A DNA stretch of 64,000 nucleotides from JBCFAY01 sp038562375 (GTDB lineage: Bacteria > Bacillota > Clostridia > Christensenellales > CAG-138), in contig JBCFAY010000015.1 of NCBI GenBank assembly GCA_038562375.1, forward strand, positions 17,872 through 81,871, written 5' to 3'. Positions 51,235-60,449 of this stretch are shown in pieces. The notes beneath the pieces were generated by a model. The model saw only the letters and a list, made by a program, of their open reading frames with translations. It did no database searches and was not told where the DNA came from. The number at the start of each line of letters is the position of its first letter. Within the stretch, counting starts at the first letter, position 1. The translations under genes were made by a program, and so were the position numbers.

Positions 51235-52257
51235 CTAATATTCGCTTACGTCGCTGATCAGGCCGTTTTCGAACTCGAACGAGAAGAGCTGAGCGCTTTT
51301 GAGCTGTTCGCCGCTCTGGTAGATGAGCCCCAAAAGCTTGCCGGACCGGTCCGAGAACGTCGGCCTGCAGCAGGAGAAATCGCCGAAGAACGAGCGGATG
51401 TCATCGAAATTGAGCGTGTTTACAAGATCCGACGCAAGGTAGGAAAGCGCCTCCTCGCGCTGGTTTTCCCGCACCGCCTCACAGAATGCGATCGCGAGCG
51501 AGAGGTTGTCGCCCGGGCGCTCCGGCGGATGCGTAAAGAATCCGATTTCGGGCGAAAGGGCGAGGAATTGGCCGTCCCTGTATTCATAGCGCGTGCGCTC
51601 CTCGTGCTTTAAGAGCGTGTCGAGCCGCTTTACGGCGCTCGGGCAGCCTTCGTCGACATATACGGTGTCCCCTTCGATTTCAAGCAGCGGGCTAAGATTG
51701 AAATCCAGCGCGAGCATACGCTCGCCCCGGCGTGTGCCGATGCGGACCAGCAGCAGGTTGTCGTCGCCGACGTCCAAAAGAGAGAGCGTGCCGCCTGTGC
51801 CGTCGCCGAGCGAATACCCCGCGATGACGCGCCCCTGTTCCTCGGCGGAGAGCCGGAGGCCGTTTTCGTAGTAAAGCGTAATCGTGTGCGTCTGTTCCTC
51901 GCGCTGCCACTCGAGCACGCAGATCGTATAAGGAAAGGCTTGGGTGCGGTCCGCCTGGAACGAGCCGGGGCAGATTTTCATTTCGTATACGCCGCCCGGC
52001 CAGGTGCACAGGTCTACGTCCCCGATGATCGGGGACGTGAGCGCGCCTTCGTTGAGCGAGAGCTTCCGTGTGACGCTGAACCTTCTTACATCCCTGTCGT
52101 CCATCAGCGGGATCGCGCAGACGTAGTAATCCCCTGTATCCGACAGCGGCATCGCGAGGTATCCGTCGGGCGCGATCTCGCCCTGAAGCCGCCCGTTGAC
52201 CTCGATCAGCGAGGGCACATCCGAGCGAATGATGAGCATGGGCAGTACATAATCCAT
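51235..52257 (-). CDS. Hypothetical protein with beta-rich N-terminus and NTF2-like C-terminus
   Basis: 340 residues without signal peptide or membrane segment. The first ~230 residues are beta-rich, alternating strand phrases (YLAMPLSDTGDYYVCAIPLMDD, TLSLLDVGDDNLLLVRIGTRRGERMLALDF). The last ~95 (LAIAFCEAVRENQREEALSYLASDLV...LFSFEFENGLISDVSEY) look like an NTF2/SnoaL-type cone. I recognise no family. ATG 52257 follows GGAGGGAT. It diverges from asnS and is convergent with the ECF gene. Confidence 0.7.
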   Translation of the reverse strand: MDYVLPMLIIRSDVPSLIEVNGRLQGEIAPDGYLAMPLSDTGDYYVCAIPLMDDRDVRRFSVTRKLSLNEGALTSPIIGDVDLCTWPGGVYEMKICPGSFQADRTQAFPYTICVLEWQREEQTHTITLYYENGLRLSAEEQGRVIAGYSLGDGTGGTLSLLDVGDDNLLLVRIGTRRGERMLALDFNLSPLLEIEGDTVYVDEGCPSAVKRLDTLLKHEERTRYEYRDGQFLALSPEIGFFTHPPERPGDNLSLAIAFCEAVRENQREEALSYLASDLVNTLNFDDIRSFFGDFSCCRPTFSDRSGKLLGLIYQSGEQLKSAQLFSFEFENGLISDVSEY

Positions 52258-52496
52258 GGGAATCCCTCCAAAGCGCCGGCATACCTTTTGGCGGCGCGGC
52301 CCTGTCCGGAGGATGTCCGAACCGCCTTCGACGCCGCGGCGGGCGCGGCAACGTTTCTTGCACAACAGGATATGTGCGCCTGTGAGCGATTATGACAGTT
52401 CAGCGAATGGGCAGGCGGTCTTCTCGGGGGTGTTTTTGCGCGCGAGGCGTGATATAATCGTAAAAAAACCGGCATGAACCGGATTGGAGGAACATT

Positions 52497-53879
52497 GTGA
52501 TCAGGGTTGTTGAGCTTCAAAGGAACCCCGGGGCGTTTGCGGGTCCGGTGCGCGTCGCGGGCTGGGTACGCACCGTCAGGGACAGCAAGACGCTCACGTT
52601 CATCGAGCTTTTCGACGGCTCGGGCTTTAAAGGGATACAGATCGTACTCGAACGCTCGGCGTTTGATGCTGAGCTTTTAAAGGGTATCGGGACGGGTACC
52701 GCCATATCTGTTAAGGGTACCCTTGTGCTCACTCCCGAAGCGCCGCAGCCGTTTGAGATTCAGGCGGAAGAGCTCGCGATCGAGGGCGCGTGCGATGCGG
52801 ATTTTCCGCTGCAGAAGAAGCGCCATTCGCTCGAATACCTAAGGACGATCCCTCACCTAAGGCCGCGGACGAACACGTTCCTTGCGACGTTCCGCGTAAG
52901 AAGCCTTGTCGCGCAATCCATTCACCGTTTCTTCGACGAGCGCGGCTTTGTCTATGTGCATACGCCCATCATCACCGGGAGCGACTGCGAAGGCGCGGGG
53001 GAGATGTTCCGTACCACGACGCTCGATCCTAAGAATCCGCCGCTCACGCCGGAGGGCGAGGTGGATTTTTCGCAGGACTTTTTCGGCTGCGCCGCGAACC
53101 TGACCGTCAGCGGCCAGCTCTACGGCGAGGCGTACGCGCTTGCGTTCCGGGATATCTATACCTTCGGGCCGACGTTCCGCGCGGAGAATTCGTATACCCC
53201 GAGGCATGCGGCGGAGTTCTGGATGATCGAGCCGGAGATGGCGTTCTGCGATCTTCAGGGGGATATGGAGGTAGCCGAGGCGATGGTCAAGCGCATCATA
53301 AGCGACGCGCTTGAGAAAGCGCCCGACGAGATGGAGTTCTTCAATAAATTTATCGATCCGGGATTGCTCGAGCGGCTGCACGGCGTGGTCGGCGCGGAAT
53401 TTGCGCGCGCAAGCTATACCGAGGCGGTCAAGCTCCTCGAGTCCAGCGGCGAAAGCTTCCAGTATCCGGTATACTGGGGCTGCGATCTCAAGACCGAGCA
53501 CGAAAGGTATCTGACCGAACGCGTGTTCGGCCGTCCGGTGTTTATTACCGATTACCCGAAAGAGATCAAGGCTTTCTACATGCGTCAGAACGACGACGGA
53601 AAGACCGTGGCGGCGATGGATCTTTTGGTTCCCGCGGTCGGAGAGCTCGTGGGCGGCAGCCAGCGCGAGGAGCGCAGGGAGATGCTCGAGCGCCGTGTGG
53701 CGGAATTGAACATGGATATGAGCTCCTACGGCTGGTATCTCGACCTTCGGCGCTTCGGCGGGGTCAAGCACGCGGGATTCGGCCTCGGCCTCGAGCGCAT
53801 GGTGATGTATCTGACCGGTATGCAGAACATCAGGGACGTGCTGCCCTTCCCGCGTACCGCCGGGAGCCTTGGTATCTGA
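52497..53879 (+). CDS. asnS: Asparaginyl-tRNA synthetase
   Basis: 460 residues. N-terminal OB-fold anticodon domain (VRVAGWVRTVRDSKTLTFIELFDGSGFKGIQIVLE) and class II catalytic core: motif 2 FRAENSYTPRHAAEFWMIEPEMAF and motif 3 GFGLGLERMVMYLTGMQNIRDVLPFPRT. GPTFRAENS and lack of a GAD domain separate it from AspRS. The start is GTG 52497 with GGAGGAAC just upstream; a TATAAT at 52453-52458 serves as the -10. A candidate structured RNA begins about 35 bases after its stop. Confidence 0.96.
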   Translation: MIRVVELQRNPGAFAGPVRVAGWVRTVRDSKTLTFIELFDGSGFKGIQIVLERSAFDAELLKGIGTGTAISVKGTLVLTPEAPQPFEIQAEELAIEGACDADFPLQKKRHSLEYLRTIPHLRPRTNTFLATFRVRSLVAQSIHRFFDERGFVYVHTPIITGSDCEGAGEMFRTTTLDPKNPPLTPEGEVDFSQDFFGCAANLTVSGQLYGEAYALAFRDIYTFGPTFRAENSYTPRHAAEFWMIEPEMAFCDLQGDMEVAEAMVKRIISDALEKAPDEMEFFNKFIDPGLLERLHGVVGAEFARASYTEAVKLLESSGESFQYPVYWGCDLKTEHERYLTERVFGRPVFITDYPKEIKAFYMRQNDDGKTVAAMDLLVPAVGELVGGSQREERREMLERRVAELNMDMSSYGWYLDLRRFGGVKHAGFGLGLERMVMYLTGMQNIRDVLPFPRTAGSLGI

Positions 53880-53910
53880 CATATTGTCTGTAACAAACGC
53901 ATAGTCTTAG

Positions 53911-54223
53911 TATAGGTAAAGGGAATCAAACCCGTACGGTTTAGAGGGTAAGGAGCACGCCATTGCTGTGTTGCCGGCACTCGCCGTAGTGCCGCTACGC
54001 CTTCACGCCGCCGCCTTGCACTGCCGTGCTCCCTTACCTCTAAGCTCTTCGACCTTCAAAGCCCTGGTTTGGATGCAGCTTGAGAAAGAGAAGGGAGGCA
54101 TAGCGCGGGGGCTATTCCGACCGACGATGACGATAAGATGCGCCAAACCAGGGCTTTGAGGCACACGGGCTCGATTTCTTTTACCTTTCAACCAAAGCTG
54201 TAGTGATACGCTTTGGTTTTTTG
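53911..54223 (+). ncRNA. Candidate structured RNA (three-way junction) with its own terminator
   Basis: Three nested stems read by eye. P1 is 14 continuous pairs (53914-53927 with 54173-54186, three of them G-U) plus CCCGT/ACGGG. P2 spans 53941-53959 with 54025-54043, two single bulges, carrying a CGGCACT/AGTGCCG hairpin. P3 is 17 perfect pairs (54056-54072 with 54143-54159), carrying ATAGC/GCTAT. It ends in a textbook terminator, ACCAAAGC/GCTTTGGT plus six T. TTGTCT and TAGTAT (53884-53913, 18-bp spacer) may be its promoter. I do not recognise an RNA class; RNase P, tmRNA, SRP and 6S motifs are not apparent. Confidence 0.7.
54189..54223 (+). terminator. Intrinsic terminator of the structured RNA
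   Basis: AACCAAAGC pairs with GCTTTGGTT across a short loop, followed by TTTTTTG. Confidence 0.9.
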
Positions 54224-54308
54224 TTCCCGCAATGATGCACGCGGATGTATATAAGCTCATGCGATTGGGAAATAATAACATCAACCAATATACCGGGAGG
54301 GACACAGT

Positions 54309-55244
54309 ATGAATGCACAGCAAAGAGCTGTTGAGCTTCGCGGCGGATGGAAGCCGCAGGAAGATGAACTCTTGTTTACGGAGGTCGAACGCGGCCGCAA
54401 GGAAGGCAAACCGCTCAAGACGGTGTTCGAAGGCGTGGCCCGCCTGACCGGGCGCAAACCCAACAGCATACGCAACTATTACTACGCGCGCATCAAGGAA
54501 GATGAAACAAAGGCGAGCCATATCGGGCATAACGCAGCCTTCGTCCCGTTTGCGAAGGATGAAATCCGCGAGCTTTTGCGCACGGTGCTCACCGATCAGG
54601 CGGGCGGCATTTCGGTTCGGGCCTGCACGCTGAGGATGGGAAACGGCGACAACAAGGCGATGCTCCGGTATCAGAACAAATACCGCTCGGTGATCAAGAC
54701 AAATCCGGAACTCGTGCGCGAGGTGGTATCCGAGCTTCGCGAGGAAGGGGTCAATGTCGCCGATCCATTGGAGAGCACAGTGCGCGCCAAGCGCCCGGGA
54801 CGCCCGCGCAAGAATGCGCAGAGCCTGGTCGATGCGATTTCGGGCGTGGTCAACGACCTGAACCGCGTGGAAGGACTGGACGTTACGGCGTTCTTCGAGA
54901 GCCTCGGAGTGCTCGCCATTGGCGCCGCGCGCGGCGCGGAGGCGATGCGCAGCCTCAAGGCGCTTCAGGCGCAGGACGGAACGCTCGTCGTGCGCGACGG
55001 TGCGAGGCTAAAAGAGCAGAACGAAGAGCTGCGCGAAAAGCTTTCGCTCCAGGCGGCGGAACTCGAGGCGCAGCGCGAACGGTTCGCGGCGCTGCTCGGT
55101 TTATTCCGCCAGCTGATGAGCATCAACCGCGAATTCCTCGGCATGAACAGCGTCGTCAAGGTCAGCTCCCTGAGCGATTATATCCGGGAGCTGTCGAGGT
55201 ACGTGGAAAACTGCGAGAGGGTCATGATCGAATACGTCAAATAA
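54309..55244 (+). CDS. Myb/SANT-like DNA-binding protein (RsfA-like)
   Basis: 311 residues. The N-terminal GGWKPQEDELLFTEVERGRKEGKPLKTVFEGVARLTGRKPNSIRNYYYARIKE is a Myb/SANT-like helical domain similar to RsfA, the Bacillus prespore regulator. The middle is helical with an AT-hook-like RAKRPGRPRKN near residue 165. The C-terminal half is a coiled coil (LKEQNEELREKLSLQAAELEAQRERFAALLGLFRQL). A sporulation or chromosome-structure role is possible but unproven. GGGAGGG precedes ATG 54309. It lies 85 bases after the terminator of the structured RNA. Confidence 0.75.
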   Translation: MNAQQRAVELRGGWKPQEDELLFTEVERGRKEGKPLKTVFEGVARLTGRKPNSIRNYYYARIKEDETKASHIGHNAAFVPFAKDEIRELLRTVLTDQAGGISVRACTLRMGNGDNKAMLRYQNKYRSVIKTNPELVREVVSELREEGVNVADPLESTVRAKRPGRPRKNAQSLVDAISGVVNDLNRVEGLDVTAFFESLGVLAIGAARGAEAMRSLKALQAQDGTLVVRDGARLKEQNEELREKLSLQAAELEAQRERFAALLGLFRQLMSINREFLGMNSVVKVSSLSDYIRELSRYVENCERVMIEYVK

Positions 55245-55283
55245 AGCCGTGCCTTCCGCCCGGCTGCATCGACTGAACGAAAG

Positions 55284-55304
55284 AGTGGCGCAAGCCGCTT
55301 TTTT
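55284..55304 (+). terminator. Terminator after the Myb-like gene
   Basis: AGTGGC, GCAA tetraloop, GCCGCT, followed by TTTTTG. Confidence 0.85.
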
Positions 55305-55498
55305 GTTTCGCCAATTTGCGGGTTCAGCGCGCATTTTTGGCTTTCGGTCCCCGCGGTCGCTTTGATCTGCAGGCCGGGCGCGCCCAAAGCTGCCGTCGAT
55401 ACCGCGCATGGCGCGGCGTTATAATGGGCCGAAAGATCCGGTTCCGTGAGAAATCCCTTCTTCATTTCCCCTTACCTTACGCACGATAAACGGCCAAG

Positions 55499-55531
55499 AA
55501 AAGGGCGCAACATATCGTTGCGCCCTTTTGG
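55499..55531 (-). terminator. Terminator of the YebE-like gene
   Basis: Perfect 13-bp stem AAAAGGGCGCAAC with its complement across ATATC; A and T runs on either side. Confidence 0.8.
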
Positions 55532-55586
55532 CTTGTGTGTGCCGCGCCCGAAGCGCCGCTGGCGCTAGGCGCCATCCGGATGGATT

Positions 55587-56177
55587 CTATTTCATGATGC
55601 GCCTCGCGCGCCGGGCGGTGGAACTCTTGAGGTAGCCGCCCTTGATGGACTTCACGTCGCTGACCGTGACCACGGCGCAGGGGCAGGTCTTCTGGATCAA
55701 AGCCATCGCTTCGCCCGCGAGCTTACGCTTGATGGTGGTCATGAGCATGCTGTGCGGGTTTTCCCTGCCCTCTACATGCAGTATCGTCACGCCGTATCCC
55801 TGTTCGCGCAGTACCCCGGCGACATAGGCGGCGGTCTCGTCGTCGGAGACGACGGCCTGTATCGTGCAAAGGCCGAATGCAAGCCGCTCCTCAAGCCAGC
55901 TGCCGAGGAAATTGCCGACGGCGAAGGCGACGCAGAACACCGGGATTTTAACAAAATCCGATTGATATCCGGCGAGCACCGTTCCGGTGATCGTCAGCCA
56001 TATGAGCATCTCGAATACGGCGATAAGACTCCCTACGGCGCGCTCGCCGCGGTTGATGAGCACGATGCGCAGCGTGGCGATGGAGACCTCGACGATCTTG
56101 CCGAAGAAGATAAAGAGGTAGACATAGATGCTGGTGCTCTGCGTAAAGGCGGTGAGCGTAGAAAAAAAGTCGTTCAT
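55587..56177 (-). CDS. UPF0316/YebE-like membrane protein with DUF2179 domain
   Basis: 196 residues. Three membrane segments in the first ~105 residues (SIYVYLFIFFGKIVEVSIATLRIVLINRG, AVFEMLIWLTITGTVLAGY, VFCVAFAVGNFLGSWLEERLA) are followed by a DUF2179 domain (AVVSDDETAAYVAGVLREQGYGVTILHVEGRENPHSMLMTTIKRK). This matches the UPF0316 family (YebE of B. subtilis). No reaction is known. ATG 56177 has GGAGCAA upstream. Confidence 0.88.
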   Translation of the reverse strand: MNDFFSTLTAFTQSTSIYVYLFIFFGKIVEVSIATLRIVLINRGERAVGSLIAVFEMLIWLTITGTVLAGYQSDFVKIPVFCVAFAVGNFLGSWLEERLAFGLCTIQAVVSDDETAAYVAGVLREQGYGVTILHVEGRENPHSMLMTTIKRKLAGEAMALIQKTCPCAVVTVSDVKSIKGGYLKSSTARRARRIMK

Positions 56178-56406
56178 TTGGATTGCTCCGTTCCATAGTA
56201 CTCTCGCGGGATTATATTATCCGACAGCGCATATCATACCATAACATAGCAATTCCTCCGGCGCAAGGGTTTGCGCCGGAGGAAAAAGGCGGCGGCTTTT
56301 CGATCCGCCGCCCGGCCACATCGAACCCTCAGGGAAAAGGATATGCGGCTTGTTGATGAAAATGCACGGCGGGCTTTGGAAAATCAGAACTCCTTGCTCT
56401 CGCTCC

Positions 56407-58137
56407 TTAGAAGATGCGGTACGCGCAGATAAAGTTCTTCGTCCAGTAGGGTTTCTGCAAAGCGCAGATGCGCACCTCGTCGTCGCCGGAGGAAGCGTCG
56501 ATCATCTGGGAATTGCTTAAGGCGATGCCCACGTGCCCGTAGAATACCACAACGTCGCCCGCACGGATGTCCTTCATCGATTCGATGCGCTGGTACTTCG
56601 TCACGCTGCGCCAGGTTTTGGAGGTCATGTAACTCTGCTTGACGCCCGCCTTGTTGAGGCAGTAGTACACAAAGCCCGAGCAGTCAAAGGAGTTGGGGCC
56701 TTTCGCGCCGCGGACGTAGTCGCAGCCGAGCTTGCTCTTGGCGATGGAGAGGAAGCTCTCGACCGTCGCGGAGCCGGATGGGGTGGTGTCCGTGGAGCCG
56801 GAGCTGCCGCTCGACCCGCTTGACCCGCTCGACCCGCTCGAACCGCTCGAACCGCTGGAGCCGGAACTTGCGGGCGCGTCGGAGCCGGAGTACTTCTTCG
56901 CGGAATCGGAATTGAGCTTCGCCATGGTCTTTGCGCCGACCTTGCCGTCAACGGAGAGGCTGTTGGCGTGTTGGAAATTGCGCACGGCCTCCACGGTGTC
57001 CGAGCCGTAATAGCCCGTTACGCTCTTAAGGTATCCGAGCTCCTTGAGGCGCTGCTGAATCGATTCGATGTCGCGGCCCTTCATGCCGACGGTCAGCGCG
57101 TTCGGCTCGGCGTCCGAGGAGAGCAGGAGATTCTTTGTCTGCGGCCCGATGTATCCGTCCGCTATGATGCCGTTGTGCTCCTGGAAGCGCTTGACGGCGG
57201 CGATGGTATCCTTGCCGAAATTGCCGTCCGGCGTACCGGTCAGGTAACCGAGCTTCGCGAGGCGTTTTTGATAGGTGAGCACCTCGTCGCTCTTTTCGCC
57301 GTAGGCGATGGCGTTGGCCTTTGCGTCCTCACTGTAGAGCATCTCGCGCGTGTTCTCACCCACGCTGCCGTCGGCGGTCAGGCCGTTGCGCTCCTGGAAT
57401 TTTTTGACGGCGGCTTCGGTTTCGGTGCCGAAATACTGCGTGGCCTTGTTGATATAGCCAAGCTCCCGCAAACGGATCTGCAGCTCCTCCACGTCGGTGC
57501 CGGAATCCTCGAGGGATACCGTGTATTTCTTTGCGTCCGCGCTCATCAAAAGATCATAGGTTTCCTTGCCGACGCGGCCGTCGACGGCAAGTCCGTTTTT
57601 ATGCTGGAAGCGTTCGACGGCGTCCTTGGTGTTGGGGCCGTAGAGGCTGGTCGGCTCGTCGGCGTCCATGTATCCGAGCTCCATCAGGCGTTCCTGGATG
57701 GCGGGAACCAGCGTTTCGTCGGTCATGCCTTTGGAGAGCATCATCGGGGTGGGGGAAGGCACGGACGACGGGGAGGGAGAGGGGGAAGGCGTCGGCACGG
57801 TGAGCGTGTACATGTCCGGATCCTGGCCGGACGCGCCATCCTGTGCGGTAAGCTGTACCAGCCCGTCCGGCGTGGAGGACGCGCCCGCGGGCGCGCCTGC
57901 CCTGGCGGCGTTTCCCGCGCCGCTGAAGGCGGAAATAACCAGGGGAATCGCGATGAGCAGAGCCAGTGTGCCGGCGATCGTCACGATCGCCCTCGGTGTA
58001 AAATGTAGCCGTCCGCTCGTAAGATACTGCGCTGCGCCGTGAATCCACGCCCTTATGCGGGAGCGTTTCCACAATCGGCGCATCAGCGCGCGAATTCTTT
58101 TGTTTCGGGCCGTAAGGCGTGGCTTTACGTTGTTCAT
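56407..58137 (-). CDS. Membrane-anchored NlpC/P60 hydrolase with four peptidoglycan-binding repeats
   Basis: 576 residues. Basic cytoplasmic start and membrane segment (AIVTIAGTLALLIAIPLVISAF), Pro/Ser linker, then four ~70-residue PG_binding_1 repeats, at about 139-206, 207-277, 278-347 and 348-417. Each has xxLxxLGY...YGxxTxxAVxxFQxxNGLxxDGxxGxxT and most end in SxDAKxx. A (SGS)n linker leads to the NlpC/P60 domain (about 455-576) with catalytic Cys in FDCSGFVYYC and His in GHVGIAL. It cleaves peptide bonds in peptidoglycan. AAGGAGGTTGC precedes ATG 58137. Confidence 0.93.
   Translation of the reverse strand: MNNVKPRLTARNKRIRALMRRLWKRSRIRAWIHGAAQYLTSGRLHFTPRAIVTIAGTLALLIAIPLVISAFSGAGNAARAGAPAGASSTPDGLVQLTAQDGASGQDPDMYTLTVPTPSPSPSPSSVPSPTPMMLSKGMTDETLVPAIQERLMELGYMDADEPTSLYGPNTKDAVERFQHKNGLAVDGRVGKETYDLLMSADAKKYTVSLEDSGTDVEELQIRLRELGYINKATQYFGTETEAAVKKFQERNGLTADGSVGENTREMLYSEDAKANAIAYGEKSDEVLTYQKRLAKLGYLTGTPDGNFGKDTIAAVKRFQEHNGIIADGYIGPQTKNLLLSSDAEPNALTVGMKGRDIESIQQRLKELGYLKSVTGYYGSDTVEAVRNFQHANSLSVDGKVGAKTMAKLNSDSAKKYSGSDAPASSGSSGSSGSSGSSGSSGSSGSSGSTDTTPSGSATVESFLSIAKSKLGCDYVRGAKGPNSFDCSGFVYYCLNKAGVKQSYMTSKTWRSVTKYQRIESMKDIRAGDVVVFYGHVGIALSNSQMIDASSGDDEVRICALQKPYWTKNFICAYRIF
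56803..56862. repeat. Tandem 9-bp repeat coding the SGS linker
   Basis: About six units of GA(C/A)CCGCTN on the plus strand encode the Gly/Ser hinge of the NlpC/P60 protein on the minus strand. Copy number could vary without changing frame. Confidence 0.8.
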
Positions 58138-58420
58138 GCAACCTCCTTCGCTCTTAGGGGCATTATAGCATGTTTGCAGGAAAATGTTGATAAACAAACT
58201 TTGAACACTGCGCGCAACGCTCTTGCAATATTGCGCCGCCGCGATATGATTAGGCAAGAGGGGCGGCGCATTTCGCACGGCAGCGGCGAATATCTCCGAA
58301 GAGCCCGATGCATAACGGCGATGCAGATTCGGTAGGATGATCTGAACCGACCGAATTATTATAACCAATACGAAATGAGTATGGAATCCCCAGCCGATTT
58401 GTTTTGAAAGGATGAAGCTT

Positions 58421-59344
58421 ATGCGCAATCGTCAAATCGGAACAAAAACGTTCCTTGTCGCGCTTTTAAGCGCTGTTCTTGCCCTGTGCACGGCGGGCTG
58501 CGTTACCGTGACGCCGACGCGGCAAGGTACGGCCGCGCCGGTGACGGTTCCGCCCGAACCGCTTCAGACGCCGTCCGTCACGCGCTCCGCTGCGCCGTTT
58601 ACACCCGTTCCCACCGTTCGGGCCGATGAGCTTCGCGCAGTCCCGCTGGCACTTGGGGAACCCTTGCTGGCGGATCTGAACGGGGACGGGCGGGAGGACA
58701 GCATCGTACTTATGCCCGCGACGAGCGACGACGGGTATCGGGATACGGTCGAGCTGAGCTTTAGATTCGGCGAGAAGGAGCAGACCGTACAGGTATCGGA
58801 AGGATACTTGATCAGCGCGTTCGCGTTTACGGGCGGATGGGGAAATTGCGGCATACTCGTCAGCGTCGACCTTGCCTCGGACGATTATTATACGGTCGGT
58901 TACCGGTTCGACGGCGGTATGCCGGTCTTAAGCTGCGAGGAATACGGGTGCGTGGACGAGGTGGACGGCAACCGAATCACCATCGGCGGCGTGGTCGACG
59001 TGATCGGCACACATCTCGCGTCGCGGGAATATGAACTCAATTCGAATTTCGAGCTTTCGCCTGCGGGAGACGGCCTGTGGCATCTGGAGGAAGGCGAAGG
59101 GGTGCTCATCGTCTCGCGGGAGCTCCCGGTAGAGCTGATCGAGAGCGGGAAGCCCGTCGCCGCGACGCTTGAGCCGGGCACAGCCCTTACGCTCACCGCC
59201 ACCGACGCCGGGACATTCGCACTTTTTACCCTTTCGGACGGGCGCGAAGGCAGGCTGGAATTTACGTTCAGCGAATGGGCGACAACGCTCATCGACGGCG
59301 TCGAGGACTACGAGTGGTTTGAGAGCGTCCAGTATTACGGCTGA
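58421..59344 (+). CDS. Lipoprotein with FG-GAP-like N-terminus, function unknown
   Basis: 307 residues. Lipobox TAGC near residue 27 and a Thr/Pro-rich spacer. ADLNGDGREDSIVLMP is an EF-hand/FG-GAP-like calcium loop (DLNGDGxxD), followed by about 200 beta-rich residues (ELSFRFGEKEQTVQVSEGYLISAFAFTGGWG...). Similar VCBS-type lipoproteins are common in clostridia, with no defined role. ATG 58421 sits eight bases after GAAAGG; ATG 58412 touches that site. It diverges from the NlpC/P60 gene. Confidence 0.78.
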   Translation: MRNRQIGTKTFLVALLSAVLALCTAGCVTVTPTRQGTAAPVTVPPEPLQTPSVTRSAAPFTPVPTVRADELRAVPLALGEPLLADLNGDGREDSIVLMPATSDDGYRDTVELSFRFGEKEQTVQVSEGYLISAFAFTGGWGNCGILVSVDLASDDYYTVGYRFDGGMPVLSCEEYGCVDEVDGNRITIGGVVDVIGTHLASREYELNSNFELSPAGDGLWHLEEGEGVLIVSRELPVELIESGKPVAATLEPGTALTLTATDAGTFALFTLSDGREGRLEFTFSEWATTLIDGVEDYEWFESVQYYG

Positions 59345-59404
59345 TTCTATAAAACCCGCCGCGCCGATTCCGTGGGTTTCTCTTTGTTCCGCGGAACATG
59401 CAAA

Positions 59405-59473
59405 ACGGGACGCTTCCATCGCGTCCCGTCCGTAATAATATATAGATGAATAGGGAGCCGCTATGCGGCTCCC
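59405..59473 (-). terminator. Hairpins at the end of the amidase gene
   Basis: Minus strand: GGGAGCCGC/GCGGCTCCC with ATA loop (59473-59453) overlaps the amidase stop. A second stem ACGGGACGC/GCGTCCCGT (59429-59405) follows. Both could end transcription in this convergent gap. Confidence 0.55.
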
Positions 59474-60288
59474 TCGTTTTCCGCTTTCGACTTGTTTTCC
59501 GCTTTCGACTTGTTTTCCGCGTCGGGCTGGGTTTCCACCTGCGGCGGATTTTCGGTTTGCGACGGGTTGTCGGCCTGCGGCGTGCCTTCGGGCTTGGGCT
59601 GGTTCAGGTATTCGAGCACGCCCGCGACGATCCCGTCGGCGAGCTTTTCCTGATGCTCCGGCTGAGCGAGCAGCTTTTCGTCCGTCGCGTTGGAGAGGAA
59701 GCCGCATTCGATGATCACCGACGGCACCGCACCCACGCGGATCACATAATAATCGCCGGGGTTGGCGAGCCTGCGCGTATGGCCGACGGCGTCGCAGACG
59801 CTGTTGATGATGAACTGCGCGAGGACGCTACCTTCCTCCGAACCCTTCATATAGAACGCCATCGGTCCTTCCACGGAGCGGTCGCGGAATTTGTTCATGT
59901 GGATGCTCACCACAAGGTCGACATCCGGCGCGCAGATGATTTCCTTGCGCGCTTTCATATCGTTTTTTTTGTTTGAGCCGAGCGCGTTTTCGTCGGTGCG
60001 CGTCATGCGCACTTCGATGTTGCACTGTTCGAGCTTCTGTTTTACGAGCTGGGCGACCGTAAGGTTCAGCCCTGCTTCGACGATGCCCGTTTTGACGCCG
60101 ACCGCGCCGCCGTCGATGCCGCCGTGTCCGGCGTCCACGACCACTGTCGCGAGAATCGGTACCGGGCTGGGGTCGGGCGTTTGCTTTTGTGCGTCGGATT
60201 TGTTCGCATCGAGCGCGTCGCACGCGGCAAACAGGAACAACGCGCTCAGGAGCAGGGCGATCCAACCGGCAATACGGCGGCTCTTCAT
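59461..60288 (-). CDS. N-acetylmuramoyl-L-alanine amidase (Amidase_3, CwlD-like)
   Basis: 275 residues. Lipobox LFAAC, then an Amidase_3 domain: VVVDAGHGGIDGGAVG (zinc His), Glu after it in TGIVEAGLNLTVAQLV, VVSIHMNKF (second His) and VIIECGFLSNATDEKLL (catalytic Glu). It cuts the stem peptide from muramic acid. CwlD of Bacillus does this for spore cortex lactam; a vegetative role is equally possible. The C-terminal tail is low-complexity (ENKSKAENKSKAE). ATG 60288 has GAGGTGA eight bases upstream. Confidence 0.93.
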   Translation of the reverse strand: MKSRRIAGWIALLLSALFLFAACDALDANKSDAQKQTPDPSPVPILATVVVDAGHGGIDGGAVGVKTGIVEAGLNLTVAQLVKQKLEQCNIEVRMTRTDENALGSNKKNDMKARKEIICAPDVDLVVSIHMNKFRDRSVEGPMAFYMKGSEEGSVLAQFIINSVCDAVGHTRRLANPGDYYVIRVGAVPSVIIECGFLSNATDEKLLAQPEHQEKLADGIVAGVLEYLNQPKPEGTPQADNPSQTENPPQVETQPDAENKSKAENKSKAENEGAA

Positions 60289-60449
60289 AATAAAAATCAC
60301 CTCAATGAAAGTCTATTCGCCAGCAAATGTCAAAAACACCTTAGAATACAAACAAAACGGGGGACTTTTCCAAAATGTCAAACCTTAATTCACGTTTTCG
60401 TATATTCACATGCCGTTGCATATGCGTTTCATGAGCGGTTTTCGCATAT

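Larger units (their letters stand above)
55245..55586. other. Convergent gap with two terminators
   Basis: Apart from the hairpins at 55284 and 55499 I see only an isolated TATAAT (55420-55425) without a -35 and without a downstream plus-strand gene. Nothing else is apparent. Confidence 0.5.
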
